Origin: Kribbella kalugense
GTDB lineage: Bacteria > Actinomycetota > Actinomycetes > Propionibacteriales > Kribbellaceae
Direction of reading: 5' to 3'
Length of the DNA: 64,000 nucleotides
Assembly (NCBI RefSeq): GCF_004365875.1
Contig: NZ_SODF01000001.1
Location: 3,410,001-3,474,000 of the forward strand
Shown here: one piece after another, positions 1 to 8,739 of the stretch
How positions within the stretch are numbered: position 1 is the stretch's first letter
Layout: every line of letters starts with the position of its first letter
The notes under the pieces: generated by a model
What the model saw: the letters and a program-made list of their open reading frames with translations, nothing else
Databases searched by the model: none
Told to the model about the DNA's origin: nothing
Made by a program: the position numbers and the translations under genes

Positions 1-703
1 GGTAGCGGTCGGCCACGTCCCTGGTCTGCACCCGGAACATCCCCCGCCCCGGCCACATCCAGCCACCCGAGCCTTCGTCGTTGCCGGTGCCGGCCACCAT
101 GCTGTCCTGGTCCCAGCGGCCGTTGAGCACCGTGTCGTAGCGGGTGTTGAGGTCGGGGCGGAACACCAGTTGCGTGCCGCCGTCGCCGGAGCCCTGCCCG
201 CGGACGATCAGGAAGCTGGCATCGACGTACATCTGCCGGGACACGTCGATGCGCCCGGACGGCAACGTGATGAGCGACAGCCGGTGGAAGTTGGCACCAG
301 GCGAACAATGGCTCTTGATGTCGTCGATCGCGTTCTGCAGCCCGGTCGTGTCATCGACCCCGTCGCCCGGAACCACGCCGTACTGCGAGGCGAGTTCTTC
401 CGGGGTGATCAGGCAGGAAGAATCGGTGGTCAGGTCGCCGTCGCCGGGCAGCGGCTGGCCGCCCAGATAGCCGGCCCGCGACCAGTCCGGCATGCCGGCG
501 GCCGGGGTCGTACGGTTGGCGGAACTGAGATCCGGTCCAACCGCTCCCGGTCCGGCCGTCGGCTCGTCCGCCACGGCCGATGCGGTCGCCGCCGAGACGG
601 CCGGCGCTGGGACGAGCGCCGACGCCGCTGAGGCGGGCACTGTCATGGAGAGTACGAGTAGCAGGCCGGACAAGAGGGCGGCCGCTGGTTGAAAACGCTT
701 CAC
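1..703 (-). CDS. Secreted right-handed beta-helix (pectate-lyase-3-like) protein, 3' end cut off
   Basis: Only the first 234 residues are in the window; the rest lies beyond base 1. I chose the GTG at 703, which has GAGG a few bases upstream. The N-terminus is a signal peptide: a short basic start (KRF), a hydrophobic core at residues 7-20 and an Ala-X-Ala exit near residue 27. An Ala/Pro-rich linker follows. At residues 113-123 the motif GDGVDDTTGLQ is the usual opening of pectate-lyase-3-type beta-helix proteins, which act on polysaccharides or form surface or tail-spike folds. The catalytic part is not visible, so the substrate cannot be named. It is an export product, and its closest upstream neighbour is the LAL regulator that ends at 868 on the same strand. 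Confidence 0.7.
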   Translation of the reverse strand, partial: MKRFQPAAALLSGLLLVLSMTVPASAASALVPAPAVSAATASAVADEPTAGPGAVGPDLSSANRTTPAAGMPDWSRAGYLGGQPLPGDGDLTTDSSCLITPEELASQYGVVPGDGVDDTTGLQNAIDDIKSHCSPGANFHRLSLITLPSGRIDVSRQMYVDASFLIVRGQGSGDGGTQLVFRPDLNTRYDTVLNGRWDQDSMVAGTGNDEGSGGWMWPGRGMFRVQTRDVADRY

Positions 704-867
704 CTAACCTCATTTCAGGTCATCAGGTCCATGCGCCATCGGCCAGAGCCTTCGGCATGGCTCGATCCTCGGCCGCCCTGTCCTTCGGTACATCGGCACA
801 ACTTCGCGGCGGTTGCGGAAAGGCCGCAGGATCGAGGTCGCCGGCGACCTGCGTCAGCGGACGTGGA

Positions 868-3618
868 TCAGCGAAGGTCCCTGCGTGAGGTGATGCCGAG
901 CTTGGCGAAGACGTTGCCCAGGTGCCATTCCACGGTGCGGGGGCTGATGAACAGCTGGCCGCCGATCTCCTGATTCGTGCGTCCCGCACGCGCCAGCTTC
1001 GCGATCTGCGCCTCCTGCGCCGTCAGATCAGTGAGCGTGTCCACGGCGCGCTTACGAACGATCTCCCCGGTGGCCAGCAGCCCCCGGCGCGCACGATCCG
1101 CGAAACCTTCCATGCCCATGTCGGTGAACCGCTTGTAGGCGACGCGAAGCTGCTCGCGCGCGTGGCTACGGTGATTCTCGCGCCGTAGCCATTCGCCGTA
1201 GACGAGATGCGCTCGGGCCAGATCCGCGCGCATGCGGGTGCGGCCGAGCCGCTCGATCGCCTCGCGGTACAGACGATCAGCGGTATCACCCTCGCTCAGC
1301 AGGGCCCGTGAACGCGCTTCGACGCCGAGTGCCCAATCGCTGCCGCTGGCACTGGTGGACTCCGACAGCCGCCGTACGGCGTCGGCGGCGCGCTCGGGCA
1401 TCCCGCCGCGTGCGGCCGCCTCGACCAGCTCGGCCAGGCCCCAGTTTACTGAAGGGCTGGCGTTAGCGAGGTATGCGCTGGCCATTTCGGCTGCTTGCAT
1501 CGCGTTCTGATAGTGACCAAGTCCGTTGTGGAGCACCGCGGTCGCCCAATCGCAGAGGCCGATCCCGATACCCTCGCCCCGCCGGACAACCTCGTCCTTG
1601 GTGGCGGTGGCCAGTTTGGAAAGCTCGGCTTCGCGGCCCCGCAGCGCGGCGAGGCCCAGGGCGCCGTAGGGCGCGAGGCGGCTTCCCGTTGCCTCCGTTA
1701 CGACCTGCACCTCCTCGACCAGGGAGGCCGCGGCGGCCAACTCACCGGCGAAGAGGAGCGCGCCGACGCGTTGGCTCAGGGCGAGGGGAAGCTCGCTGAG
1801 AGCACCGGCGTCGCGGGCGAGATGTACGTACCGGCCGGACAGCGTGTCCCACCTGGCGTCGTCCCACAGGTGTATGGCCGCGGTACAGGCCAGCCACAGC
1901 CAGCGAAGTTCCCCCTCCTCGGACCTCTCCCGGTCGAAGGCCCCGAGCGCGCGCCGGAGCAGGGGCGATCCTGCCGCGTATCCCTCGCTGAAGTTCGCGG
2001 CCAGGCCGTCCAGGAGGAGATCGGACGCGCGGGGCGGGTGCGACGGCCTTGGCGCCGTGCGCGCTGCCGCGGCCGCCTCCTGCGGCCCTCCGCCCGGACT
2101 GGCCAGCCGCCCAGCGAACAGGGCGGCGTTCAGCGCGTCCAGGTAGGTCTCGCGGGCCAGATCGGCATCGATGGGCTCGAGTCGTTTGGCGGCCCTCAGC
2201 AGTAGTGGCGGGGCGTCGTTGCCCCGGTTTGCCGCGAATGCGAGCTGGGCGCGGAGCAGATCGACGCGGGCACGCTGGAGCTCGTCCAGCGGTGCGGCCT
2301 CGGCCATCCCCAGCAGCTGCCTCGCGTCATCGAACGCGCCCGCCTGCACCTTCGCCTGAGCCGCGGCCAGCGCGCGATCGGCCCGCTGCGCCGGGTCCGG
2401 GGTGAGCGCCGCTGCGCGCTCGAGGAAGGCGGCCGCCGCCGCCAGTCCACCGCGCGCCTGGGCCCGGCTGGCCGAGCGTTCCAGCTCGTCTGCCACCTCC
2501 GCGTCAGGGCCCACCGCGGCGTGGGCGCGATGCCAGGCCCGCCGGTCCGGATCAGCCTCGGGATCGGTCGCCTCGGCCAGCGCCCGATGCGCCTCCCGCC
2601 GGTCACCGGCCGAGGCCGCCTGGTAGACCGCGGAGCGGACCAGGGGGTGGCCGAAGTGGACTCGGGCGCCGAGCTCGACCAGTCCTGCAGCCTCGGCCGC
2701 CGCCGCGGCGGCGGCCGGGATCCCTTGCAGCTCGCCCGCGCGCCACAACAAGGTCATCGAGCCGGTCGGATCGGCCGCGGCGGTCAGCAGCAACCGCTGC
2801 GTCTCGCGCGGCAGCGACTCGAACTGCCGGTGGAAGCTGTTTTCGATCCGGCCGGCCAGTGGCCGCGAGTCGGGAAGCCAGAACCCGCCGGCCAGCTGGG
2901 CAGGTCCCAGGCCGCGGGGCAGCTGCAGCAAGGCGAGCGGGTTGCCGCTCGTCTCGGCGAGGATCCGGTCCCGCACCTCGGCGTCCAGCCGCCCGTTGAT
3001 TGCCGACGCCAGCAGGGTGCGCGCGTCGGCGCTGCCGAGCCCGGTGACGGTCAGTCCGGGCAGGCCGGCCAGTTCTTGATCGTCGACGGGCTCGCGTACG
3101 GCGAAGATGAAGGCGATCGGCTCGGCCAGCAGCCGCCGCGCCGCGAACGCCAGACACTGGACCGAGGCCCGGTCGAGCCACTGTGCGTCGTCGACCACGC
3201 AGGCCAGCGGCTGGTCCTCCGCGGTCGCGGCCAGCAGGCTCAGCACGGCCAGGCCGGCCAGGAAACGATCCGGTGCCAGCCCCTCCCGCATCCCGAAGGC
3301 GACCGCCAACGCGTCCCGCTGAGGCTTCGGCAGCTGTTCCAGGCGGCCGAGCATCGGCATGCACAGCTGGTGCAGCCCGGCGAATGCGAGCTCCATCTCC
3401 GACTCGACGCCCCAAGCCCGGACCACGCGCAGGTCCGATGCCGACGCCCGGCTCACCGCGTAGTCCAACAACGCCGTCTTGCCGATCCCGGGCTCGCCGC
3501 GCACGACCAGGACAGCGCTCTCACCCGCGGCCGCCCGCTCGAGCACCTGATCGACTGCCCTGCGCTCGACGTGCCGGTCGAGAAGCCCCGCTCCGGAACC
3601 GCTGCTGGAGACGCCCAT
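868..3618 (-). CDS. LAL-type AAA-LuxR transcriptional regulator (copy 1)
   Basis: A 916-residue regulator of the large ATP-binding LuxR (LAL/MalT-like) class. Walker A GEPGIGKT is at residues 41-48 and a Walker B-like VVDDAQWLD is near residue 140. A long alpha-helical, TPR-like middle follows. The C-terminal LuxR HTH begins LTAQEAQIAKLARAGRTNQE and ends a few residues before the stop. In this family ATP and ligand binding switch on DNA binding; the inducer here is unknown. The start at 3618 (MGVSSSG) is preferred over one seven codons upstream because the same MGVSS start, with AGGA about ten bases upstream, occurs in the paralogue at 9828-12584. The two proteins are alike over their whole length, so a gene duplication is likely. 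A hairpin terminator separates it from the upstream HdeD gene, so it probably has its own promoter. Confidence 0.9.
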   Translation of the reverse strand: MGVSSSGSGAGLLDRHVERRAVDQVLERAAAGESAVLVVRGEPGIGKTALLDYAVSRASASDLRVVRAWGVESEMELAFAGLHQLCMPMLGRLEQLPKPQRDALAVAFGMREGLAPDRFLAGLAVLSLLAATAEDQPLACVVDDAQWLDRASVQCLAFAARRLLAEPIAFIFAVREPVDDQELAGLPGLTVTGLGSADARTLLASAINGRLDAEVRDRILAETSGNPLALLQLPRGLGPAQLAGGFWLPDSRPLAGRIENSFHRQFESLPRETQRLLLTAAADPTGSMTLLWRAGELQGIPAAAAAAAEAAGLVELGARVHFGHPLVRSAVYQAASAGDRREAHRALAEATDPEADPDRRAWHRAHAAVGPDAEVADELERSASRAQARGGLAAAAAFLERAAALTPDPAQRADRALAAAQAKVQAGAFDDARQLLGMAEAAPLDELQRARVDLLRAQLAFAANRGNDAPPLLLRAAKRLEPIDADLARETYLDALNAALFAGRLASPGGGPQEAAAAARTAPRPSHPPRASDLLLDGLAANFSEGYAAGSPLLRRALGAFDRERSEEGELRWLWLACTAAIHLWDDARWDTLSGRYVHLARDAGALSELPLALSQRVGALLFAGELAAAASLVEEVQVVTEATGSRLAPYGALGLAALRGREAELSKLATATKDEVVRRGEGIGIGLCDWATAVLHNGLGHYQNAMQAAEMASAYLANASPSVNWGLAELVEAAARGGMPERAADAVRRLSESTSASGSDWALGVEARSRALLSEGDTADRLYREAIERLGRTRMRADLARAHLVYGEWLRRENHRSHAREQLRVAYKRFTDMGMEGFADRARRGLLATGEIVRKRAVDTLTDLTAQEAQIAKLARAGRTNQEIGGQLFISPRTVEWHLGNVFAKLGITSRRDLR

Positions 3619-3757
3619 AGTCGATTTCCTGCCGTTCAAAATGGCAAGTCTGGCCGATACGAGCCGCCTAGGCCACCGATCAGCGTGGGTGCGGCATCGG
3701 CAAACAGGTCAGGAGATCGGACAACCTTCGCACGAGCGGCAATGGTCCGAGCAAGAC

Positions 3758-3797
3758 GAAGCCGGCTCCAGGTGGGAAATCACCTGGAGCCGGCTTC
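3758..3797 (-). terminator. Strong hairpin terminator after the HdeD-like gene
   Basis: A perfect 17-base stem (3758-3774 and 3781-3797) with a 6-base loop starts about ten bases past the stop codon of the HdeD-like gene. There is no long T run, as is common for actinobacterial terminators. It isolates the LAL gene from upstream transcription. Confidence 0.8.
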
Positions 3798-3807
3798 AGT
3801 TTGTGTG

Positions 3808-4362
3808 TCAGCCGACGGATTCGGCCAGGTTCTGGGTGGCCGATCCGGCCTTCCGGAGCTGGGCCGAGAGCACCAGCGTGGAGACGCCGTACACGATGCT
3901 GAACAGGCCGAACACCGCGGCCAGGCTGACCGCACCGAGGTCGGGCCGGATCGCCAGTACGACGCCGAGGGCGATCGAGACGAGACCGGTCAGGGCCCAC
4001 ATCGCACGCTCCCCCGCCTCCTCGCCCTGCCGGAACGCCATCGCGACCTCGATGACGCCGGACACGAACGCCCACGCGGCAATCCAGATCGTCAGCACGA
4101 GCGCGGTGATCCCCGGCCAGGCAATCGCGGCGATCCCGGCGACCACATCCAGCAACGCGAGCAAGAGATAGCCGATCACCGGACCGGCGCTGCGACCGGC
4201 GAACGCGCGGGCTCCGTCCGCGGCTGCCGCGATGAAGGCGTAGACCGCGAAGAGAATCACCATCGCACCGACCGTGACATTGGGCCAGGCGACGGACACG
4301 ACGCCGATCGCGACGGCTAGCAGGCCACGCCACAACAATGAGGACGACACAGACTTGAACAT
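3808..4362 (-). CDS. HdeD-family (DUF308) membrane protein
   Basis: A 184-residue integral membrane protein. It shows about six hydrophobic helices arranged in pairs, each pair followed by Gly/Pro turns (for example AWPNVTVGA and AWPGITALV), the repeat pattern of the HdeD/DUF308 family. HdeD is linked to acid resistance in enterobacteria; in actinobacteria the role is unknown. The start at 4362 (MFKSVSS) is supported by AGGAGG six bases upstream. The gene lies 22 bases downstream of the AraC-type regulator on the same strand, so the regulator may be co-transcribed with it. Confidence 0.85.
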   Translation of the reverse strand: MFKSVSSSLLWRGLLAVAIGVVSVAWPNVTVGAMVILFAVYAFIAAAADGARAFAGRSAGPVIGYLLLALLDVVAGIAAIAWPGITALVLTIWIAAWAFVSGVIEVAMAFRQGEEAGERAMWALTGLVSIALGVVLAIRPDLGAVSLAAVFGLFSIVYGVSTLVLSAQLRKAGSATQNLAESVG

Positions 4363-4384
4363 CAACAGCCTCCTTGGGGATTGG

Positions 4385-5431
4385 TCACGACGCGACACCG
4401 GCGACGGCGCCGTCGATCGAACTTCTGGTGAGTGCGTGCTTGTTCTGGTGCAGCGCCCGCCATTCGCGGGGCGATATGCCGAACGCTTCGCGGAAGGTGC
4501 GGCTGAAGTGGGTCGCGTCGCCGAAGCCCCAGGCATGGGCGATGGCAGAGATCGTCCGGCCCGACACCGCGCTCCTGGCCAGCTCACGCCGGCACCCCTC
4601 CAGGCGACGTACCCGGATCCACTCGCCCAGCACGACGCCGGACCGGGACAGCGTCGTGTAGAGATGCCGTACCGAGATGTTCTGGGCGGCTGCGATCTTC
4701 GCCGCGCTGAGGTCCGGGTCGGTGAGGTGCTGCCGGGTGAACTCCATGATTCGCAGGGCGAGCGTGTTCTCCAACGGTTCCTGGGCCAGTACGCCGGCGC
4801 CGAGTTGCGTGGCAACGACAGCCCGGATCAGCTCGATCGTCGGCGCCTCGAAGACATCCAGATCCGCCTCTGCGGCCAGTCGATCGTCACCGACCAGCCG
4901 GGCCAGGTACGCCGCCGCGAGGTTCGCGACCGGATTGCGAGGACCGAGGCGCAATCCGGCAACGCGGGCAAGGGCATGATCGGTCAGCGCCAGATCTGCC
5001 CTCGGGACCCGGACGGCATGCTGACGGCTCCCTCGCGGGCTCGTCGTCAGGTACGGCCGGCGAGCATCGAGAAGGACGAGATCGCCCGGCGACAACACGG
5101 TCCGCCGGTTGTACTGGGCGACGGATCGCGAGCCGGCCAGTTGCAGCTCGACGACGATGCTCGGCTCCGGATCGGCTCGGGCCAGCCGTACCGTACGCCG
5201 TACAGACATCGGCGTCGTCGTCAGTGACAGGATCGACAGCCGCCCGAGCCTGCCACCGGAGCCTTGCACGGACACCTCGTCCGGACCCACGTGATGTTGA
5301 ATCTCGATCGGTACCGCGGCGCGTCCCATCGCGTCTTGCAGCCGCCGAAGTCTGTCGTCCGGCGGCATGGTCGCAGTGTCGAACAACTCGGCCAACGAGC
5401 CGTTCCGGTCGGGTGGCAGCAGGTGTGCCAT
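4385..5431 (-). CDS. AraC-family regulator with AraC-binding-like sensor domain
   Basis: A 348-residue regulator. The first ~200 residues fit the AraC-binding-domain-like sensor seen in NphR/FeaR-type regulators (SPGDLVLLDARRPY is typical). The last ~100 residues form a double helix-turn-helix: LSAAKIAAAQNISVRHLYTT for the first helix pair, and ISAIAHAWGFGDATHFSRTF plus FGISPREWR for the second. It probably activates transcription in response to a small molecule. The start at 5431 has AGGAGG five bases upstream. It sits 22 bases upstream of the HdeD-like gene, so control of that gene is plausible but not shown. Confidence 0.88.
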   Translation of the reverse strand: MAHLLPPDRNGSLAELFDTATMPPDDRLRRLQDAMGRAAVPIEIQHHVGPDEVSVQGSGGRLGRLSILSLTTTPMSVRRTVRLARADPEPSIVVELQLAGSRSVAQYNRRTVLSPGDLVLLDARRPYLTTSPRGSRQHAVRVPRADLALTDHALARVAGLRLGPRNPVANLAAAYLARLVGDDRLAAEADLDVFEAPTIELIRAVVATQLGAGVLAQEPLENTLALRIMEFTRQHLTDPDLSAAKIAAAQNISVRHLYTTLSRSGVVLGEWIRVRRLEGCRRELARSAVSGRTISAIAHAWGFGDATHFSRTFREAFGISPREWRALHQNKHALTRSSIDGAVAGVAS

Positions 5432-5589
5432 GGCAGCCTCCTGGCGGTCATCGCGAGCCGATTGCGCTCGACACAGACGACGCTAAGAGGTCGGGTAGGG
5501 CCCGGGCATCGGCGATCCGACGCAATGATGTGCAGAAACACCTATCTCCGCCAGGCCCGGCAGCCCTCCTCTCAACCCCGGCGGAACGG

Positions 5590-6009
5590 CTACGGACGAG
5601 GCGACTCATTGGTCGACGCCCGAATCAGATGTTTGTGGAGCTCAGTGGTGAGAGTGTGAATCTCCCGGGTCAGCTTCGTGTTGTCCTTCAGTTCCAGCTC
5701 TTGCTCGGTGAAGTCGTGATCCGCCTTGGCTTCCTGGAAGGCAGACTGCCGGTTCTGCCCGATCATGACGAAGGTGGACAGGAAGATCGCCTCGAGGGAG
5801 ACGATGAGAGTGAGAGTCGGCCACGGGCTGGACTCGATGAACAGCATCCAGATCGCGAACACGATTGCGTGGATGTAGACGAAGGTCATCGAGCCCGCGA
5901 ACGCGGTGATCGCGTCGGCGATCCGCAGTTGAATGTCCTGCGCCCGCTTCGCTTGGACCGCGACGACGACAGGATGATGTGCCTGAACACTTGTAGCCGC
6001 GGGGCTCAT
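5590..6009 (-). CDS. DUF1003 membrane protein
   Basis: A 139-residue protein with two transmembrane helices around residues 36-56 and 64-83. The conserved DUF1003 segment SLEAIFLSTFVMIGQNR directly follows, in a soluble Glu/Lys-rich tail (FQEAKADHDFTEQELELKD). The family is widespread in actinobacteria, and no biochemical role is established. The start at 6009 has GGAG about nine bases upstream. It lies 19 bases after the coiled-coil gene that ends at 6029 on the same strand, so the two are probably one transcript. Confidence 0.87.
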   Translation of the reverse strand: MSPAATSVQAHHPVVVAVQAKRAQDIQLRIADAITAFAGSMTFVYIHAIVFAIWMLFIESSPWPTLTLIVSLEAIFLSTFVMIGQNRQSAFQEAKADHDFTEQELELKDNTKLTREIHTLTTELHKHLIRASTNESPRP

Positions 6010-6028
6010 GGGATCTCCAGTCGACCTG

Positions 6029-6457
6029 TCAGCTCTTCGGTGTCAGGTCGTCGGCGTCGGCGCGGGCTACGGTGGCGTCGATGATCGCGTACTCCGCGCA
6101 GTCAAGCGCATAGATCGCGAAATCAATCGCATCGGCAGCATCCAGCTCGGCGTCATCGGCGCGCCGCTCGGCACGCTCGAGGTCGCGTTCGGCCTTGTAC
6201 TCCTCGCCCTTCGTACGCAGTTCGGCGAAGTGGCTGTCCATGGCAATGCGGATGTCCTGCCACTTCGACCGGACCTCGTCCTGCGTCTTGGTCGTCCGCT
6301 CGCCGATCCGGGTCTGCTCGGTACTGACGGCGGTCTGCAGCCGCGCCTTCTGCGCCTGCAACCGCTCGCGGTTCTTCGCATTCGCGGCGTCGACGACGTC
6401 CTCGGTCCTCTTCGTCCGGTCGGACAGGTCGCTCAGCTGCTCGGAGAGTTTCTTCAC
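6029..6457 (-). CDS. Charged coiled-coil protein of unknown function
   Basis: A 142-residue soluble protein, rich in Ala, Glu, Arg and Asp and almost entirely helical by composition. Heptad-like stretches run from LSEQLSDLSDRTKR through LQAQKARLQTAVSTEQTRIG. The tail holds an acidic Ala-rich segment (DDAELDAADAIDFAIYALD). I recognise no named family beyond a general resemblance to small actinobacterial stress-linked coiled-coil proteins. A GTG start at 6457 is chosen because GGAAGG lies seven bases upstream; an ATG 39 codons further upstream would add an atypical basic leader. It is divergent from the BON protein gene and upstream of DUF1003. Confidence 0.65.
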   Translation of the reverse strand: MKKLSEQLSDLSDRTKRTEDVVDAANAKNRERLQAQKARLQTAVSTEQTRIGERTTKTQDEVRSKWQDIRIAMDSHFAELRTKGEEYKAERDLERAERRADDAELDAADAIDFAIYALDCAEYAIIDATVARADADDLTPKS

Positions 6458-6698
6458 GGTAAGGCCTTCCTCAATCGTTGAGTGGTGTTTACGACCGTAC
6501 GAGCGCGCAGCCAAGCGTGGTCTGCGGATAGTGCTCTGAGTCCCGCGTTTTCGTGCACGACTCCTTGCAGCCATCGCCGAGGGCCGGGCCGCAACTTCTT
6601 TCGTGCTTTCCGCAGCCAGTCAGCAGAGATTCCGGTGCCGGCGCGAGCTCGCCCACCCGAGGATCGAAACAAAGCCGGCACCGACGAAAGGAACTCTG
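6458..6698. promoter_or_regulatory. Divergent promoter region, coiled-coil gene / BON gene
   Basis: A 241-base gap between two divergent starts must hold promoters for both sides. I see no strong palindrome in it. Confidence 0.4.
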
Positions 6699-7352
6699 AT
6701 GAGCTGGGACACCGATCTGGTCGACAACGTCAGCGACGAACTGTTCTGGGACCCCAAGGTCGACAACGAGGCGATCGCAGTGTCTGCGAACGCCGGCACG
6801 GTCACGCTGCGCGGCACCGTGGGAAGCCTGCGCGAGAAGCGGGAGGCGAAGAACGCGGCCCAACGCGTCATCGGCGTACTGGAGGTCGACAACCAACTCA
6901 AGGTCCGGCTGATGGGCGATCTAGGTCGCATCGACGCCGACATCCGCGGCGACGTCCTGCAGGCCCTGATGCTCGACAGCCTGGTACCGGAAACGGTCGA
7001 CGCCAAGGTGCAGGACGGCGAGGTGACCCTCACCGGCACGGTCGACTGGCAGTACCAGCGCGACGAGGCGGACTTCGTCGCCTCGAACATCGTCGGCATC
7101 CTCGACGTGTTCAACCAGATCGAGATCAGAAACCCGAACCCGAACACCAGGGACGTGGAATCCTCGATCCAGAAGGCGTTCAAGCGCAACGCCACCCTCG
7201 ACGCCGAAGGCCTGACCGTCTCGACCGACAACGGCGTCGTCACCGTCAAGGGAACCGTCGGTTCGTGGGCCGAACGCAACGAGGCCATCGACGCCGCGTG
7301 GTCGGCACCGGGCGTCACCGCCGTCCGCGACGACCTGACCGTCACGTACTGA
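6699..7352 (+). CDS. Triple BON-domain protein
   Basis: A 217-residue protein made of three consecutive BON domains, at about residues 1-70, 75-145 and 147-217. Each has the pattern of an alpha helix, then a GTVTLRGTVG-like or GEVTLTGTVD-like turn, then a helix ending in GV..V.(D/N)(Q/D)L. BON domains bind lipids or polymers and are found in osmotic-shock and envelope proteins such as OsmY. No signal peptide is seen, so this one is probably cytoplasmic or at the inner membrane face. The start at 6699 has AAAGGA seven bases upstream. A perfect hairpin terminator follows nine bases after the stop. Confidence 0.87.
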   Translation: MSWDTDLVDNVSDELFWDPKVDNEAIAVSANAGTVTLRGTVGSLREKREAKNAAQRVIGVLEVDNQLKVRLMGDLGRIDADIRGDVLQALMLDSLVPETVDAKVQDGEVTLTGTVDWQYQRDEADFVASNIVGILDVFNQIEIRNPNPNTRDVESSIQKAFKRNATLDAEGLTVSTDNGVVTVKGTVGSWAERNEAIDAAWSAPGVTAVRDDLTVTY

Positions 7353-7360
7353 CCCGGCAG

Positions 7361-7385
7361 GCGCGGGCGGCTCAGCCGCCCGCGC
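7361..7385 (+). terminator. Hairpin terminator after the BON gene
   Basis: A perfect 11-base GC stem (7361-7371 and 7375-7385) with a 3-base TCA loop lies nine bases past the stop codon. There is no T tract. Confidence 0.8.
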
Positions 7386-7428
7386 CACTGTCCCGACGAC
7401 TGCGGAGCCTGAGGAAGAGGCCCTTCGG

Positions 7429-8070
7429 ATGGATTCACCAGAGTCAGTCATTGCTCTTAGCAACCATATGCCGGTCAGGATCGCCGGCGATCTGGTGTCG
7501 ATCGCCGGCCTCCGCGGACGTTGCGTCTTCGACCGCACCGGCCGGCACGTCGGCCGACTGGCAGACCTTGTCGTACGACTCGACATCCAGGATCCGCACC
7601 CGCCCATCCAAGGTGCCCTCGTCCGCGCCGGCAGCAAGCTGCACTACATCCCAGAAACCGCCATCGCCGGCATCCGCGACTGGAACCTGTTCCTCTGCAC
7701 CGTCGGCCTCGCATCCCGAACCATCCCCGCCAACGATCTTTTCGTTCGGCTCGCTCACCACGTCGGGCTGTCGGCCCCCTCCAGGATCTCCGACATCATC
7801 CTTGCCTGCAGCATCGACGGCATCCGCCTGGTAGGCATCGACACCTCTGTTCGCACCCTCCTGCGCCGCCTCGTCCCCGGCCCCAGCCGCCGAACCGTCT
7901 CCCCCCACCGCCTCCAGCCCTGGCCGCTGCTCGACGCGCCTATGCAGTCAAAATCGCGCGAAACCCCACCCCGTCTTGCCTCACCACTGCTCCCCCGAGC
8001 CGGCCGACCAACCAGTACGCCGCCATACACGCCGTACACGAGACGCACCGCGACGCCGACGTCTGGCTGA
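7429..8070 (+). CDS. PRC-barrel protein, resembles a truncated MgtE-type N-terminal region
   Basis: A 213-residue reading frame. Residues 15-90 (LRGRCVFDRTGRHVGRLADL and onward) form a PRC-barrel half. A second half runs around residues 115-150, ending GIRLVGIDTSVRTLLRRL. This pair of halves is typical of the region that precedes the CBS and channel parts of actinobacterial MgtE-like magnesium transporters. After about residue 155 the match stops. The last 50-60 residues are Pro/Arg/Ser/Thr-rich and look like non-coding sequence read through. No CBS or membrane segment follows before the response-regulator gene. It may be a stand-alone PRC protein or the remnant of a larger gene. Confidence 0.6.
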   Translation: MDSPESVIALSNHMPVRIAGDLVSIAGLRGRCVFDRTGRHVGRLADLVVRLDIQDPHPPIQGALVRAGSKLHYIPETAIAGIRDWNLFLCTVGLASRTIPANDLFVRLAHHVGLSAPSRISDIILACSIDGIRLVGIDTSVRTLLRRLVPGPSRRTVSPHRLQPWPLLDAPMQSKSRETPPRLASPLLPRAGRPTSTPPYTPYTRRTATPTSG

Positions 8071-8112
8071 TCCGCGGCGACCGCCGTTTCGTGGCTCGGG
8101 CGGTCGCGAGCA

Positions 8113-8739
8113 TCACGACGCGCCGATCAGGCCGCTCGCGAGTGCGAACAGGACCAGCTCGGCGCGGGTGTCGAGCCTGAGCTTCCGCATGACGTGTGCG
8201 CGGTGCGTATCGACCGTTCGCCGCGAGATGTAGAGCTTCTTGCTGATCTCCTCGTTCGTGTAACCCAGCGCGAGCAGAGACAGAACGTCGCGCTCACGAT
8301 CGCTGATCGGCTCGAGCGCCGGGTGTCCGTCCGCGACGACGAGTTGCGCACCCAGGTCGGGATCGACGTAGCGTTCGCCGGCCGCGACCCGGCGGATCGC
8401 CTCGATCAATTCTGTGTCAGAGGCTCGCTTGGGCACATAACCGCGTGCCCCGGCGGCGATCGCCTGCCGTACCGAGGTCGGTTGGGCGTGCGACGAAACG
8501 ATCAGGACCTTCGACGCCGCAGACACCTTCAGCAGGTCCGGAATGATATCGGCGCCGTTCCTCCGTGGCAGGACCAGATCGAGCAGGACCAGGTCGGGCT
8601 GCACGGCACGTGTCGTGATGACCGCCTGCTCCGCGGTCCCGGCCTCGCCGACAGGCACGATGCCGTCTTCGTGCTCGAGTCGCAGGCGCAGCGACGTACG
8701 GAAGAGGACGTGGTCGTCGACGAGAACGACGCGGATCAT
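8113..8739 (-). CDS. NarL/FixJ-type response regulator
   Basis: A 208-residue two-component response regulator. The receiver domain occupies residues 1-120: acidic pair DD at 8-9, phospho-accepting Asp at residue 54 in LVLLDLVLPRRNG, and Lys in the YVPKRAS segment. A LuxR-type HTH at the C-terminus contains TNEEISKKLYISRRTVDTHR. The ATG at 8739 overlaps the kinase stop codon by four bases (ATGA), so the two genes are translationally coupled and the kinase is almost surely its partner. A longer upstream start would add 33 Arg-rich residues and is rejected. Its targets are unknown; the nearby envelope genes are candidates only by position. Confidence 0.92.
   Translation of the reverse strand: MIRVVLVDDHVLFRTSLRLRLEHEDGIVPVGEAGTAEQAVITTRAVQPDLVLLDLVLPRRNGADIIPDLLKVSAASKVLIVSSHAQPTSVRQAIAAGARGYVPKRASDTELIEAIRRVAAGERYVDPDLGAQLVVADGHPALEPISDRERDVLSLLALGYTNEEISKKLYISRRTVDTHRAHVMRKLRLDTRAELVLFALASGLIGAS

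Noticed and set aside
1495..2205. Long plus-strand open frame opposite the first LAL gene
   Set aside because: It is a shadow of a GC-rich gene on the other strand: no ribosome site, no family features, and the minus-strand gene covers it fully.
2521..4320. 599-residue plus-strand frame
   Set aside because: It runs across the start of the LAL gene, the terminator and the HdeD gene; the composition (Arg, Gly, Gln-rich, no domain) is that of an antisense frame.
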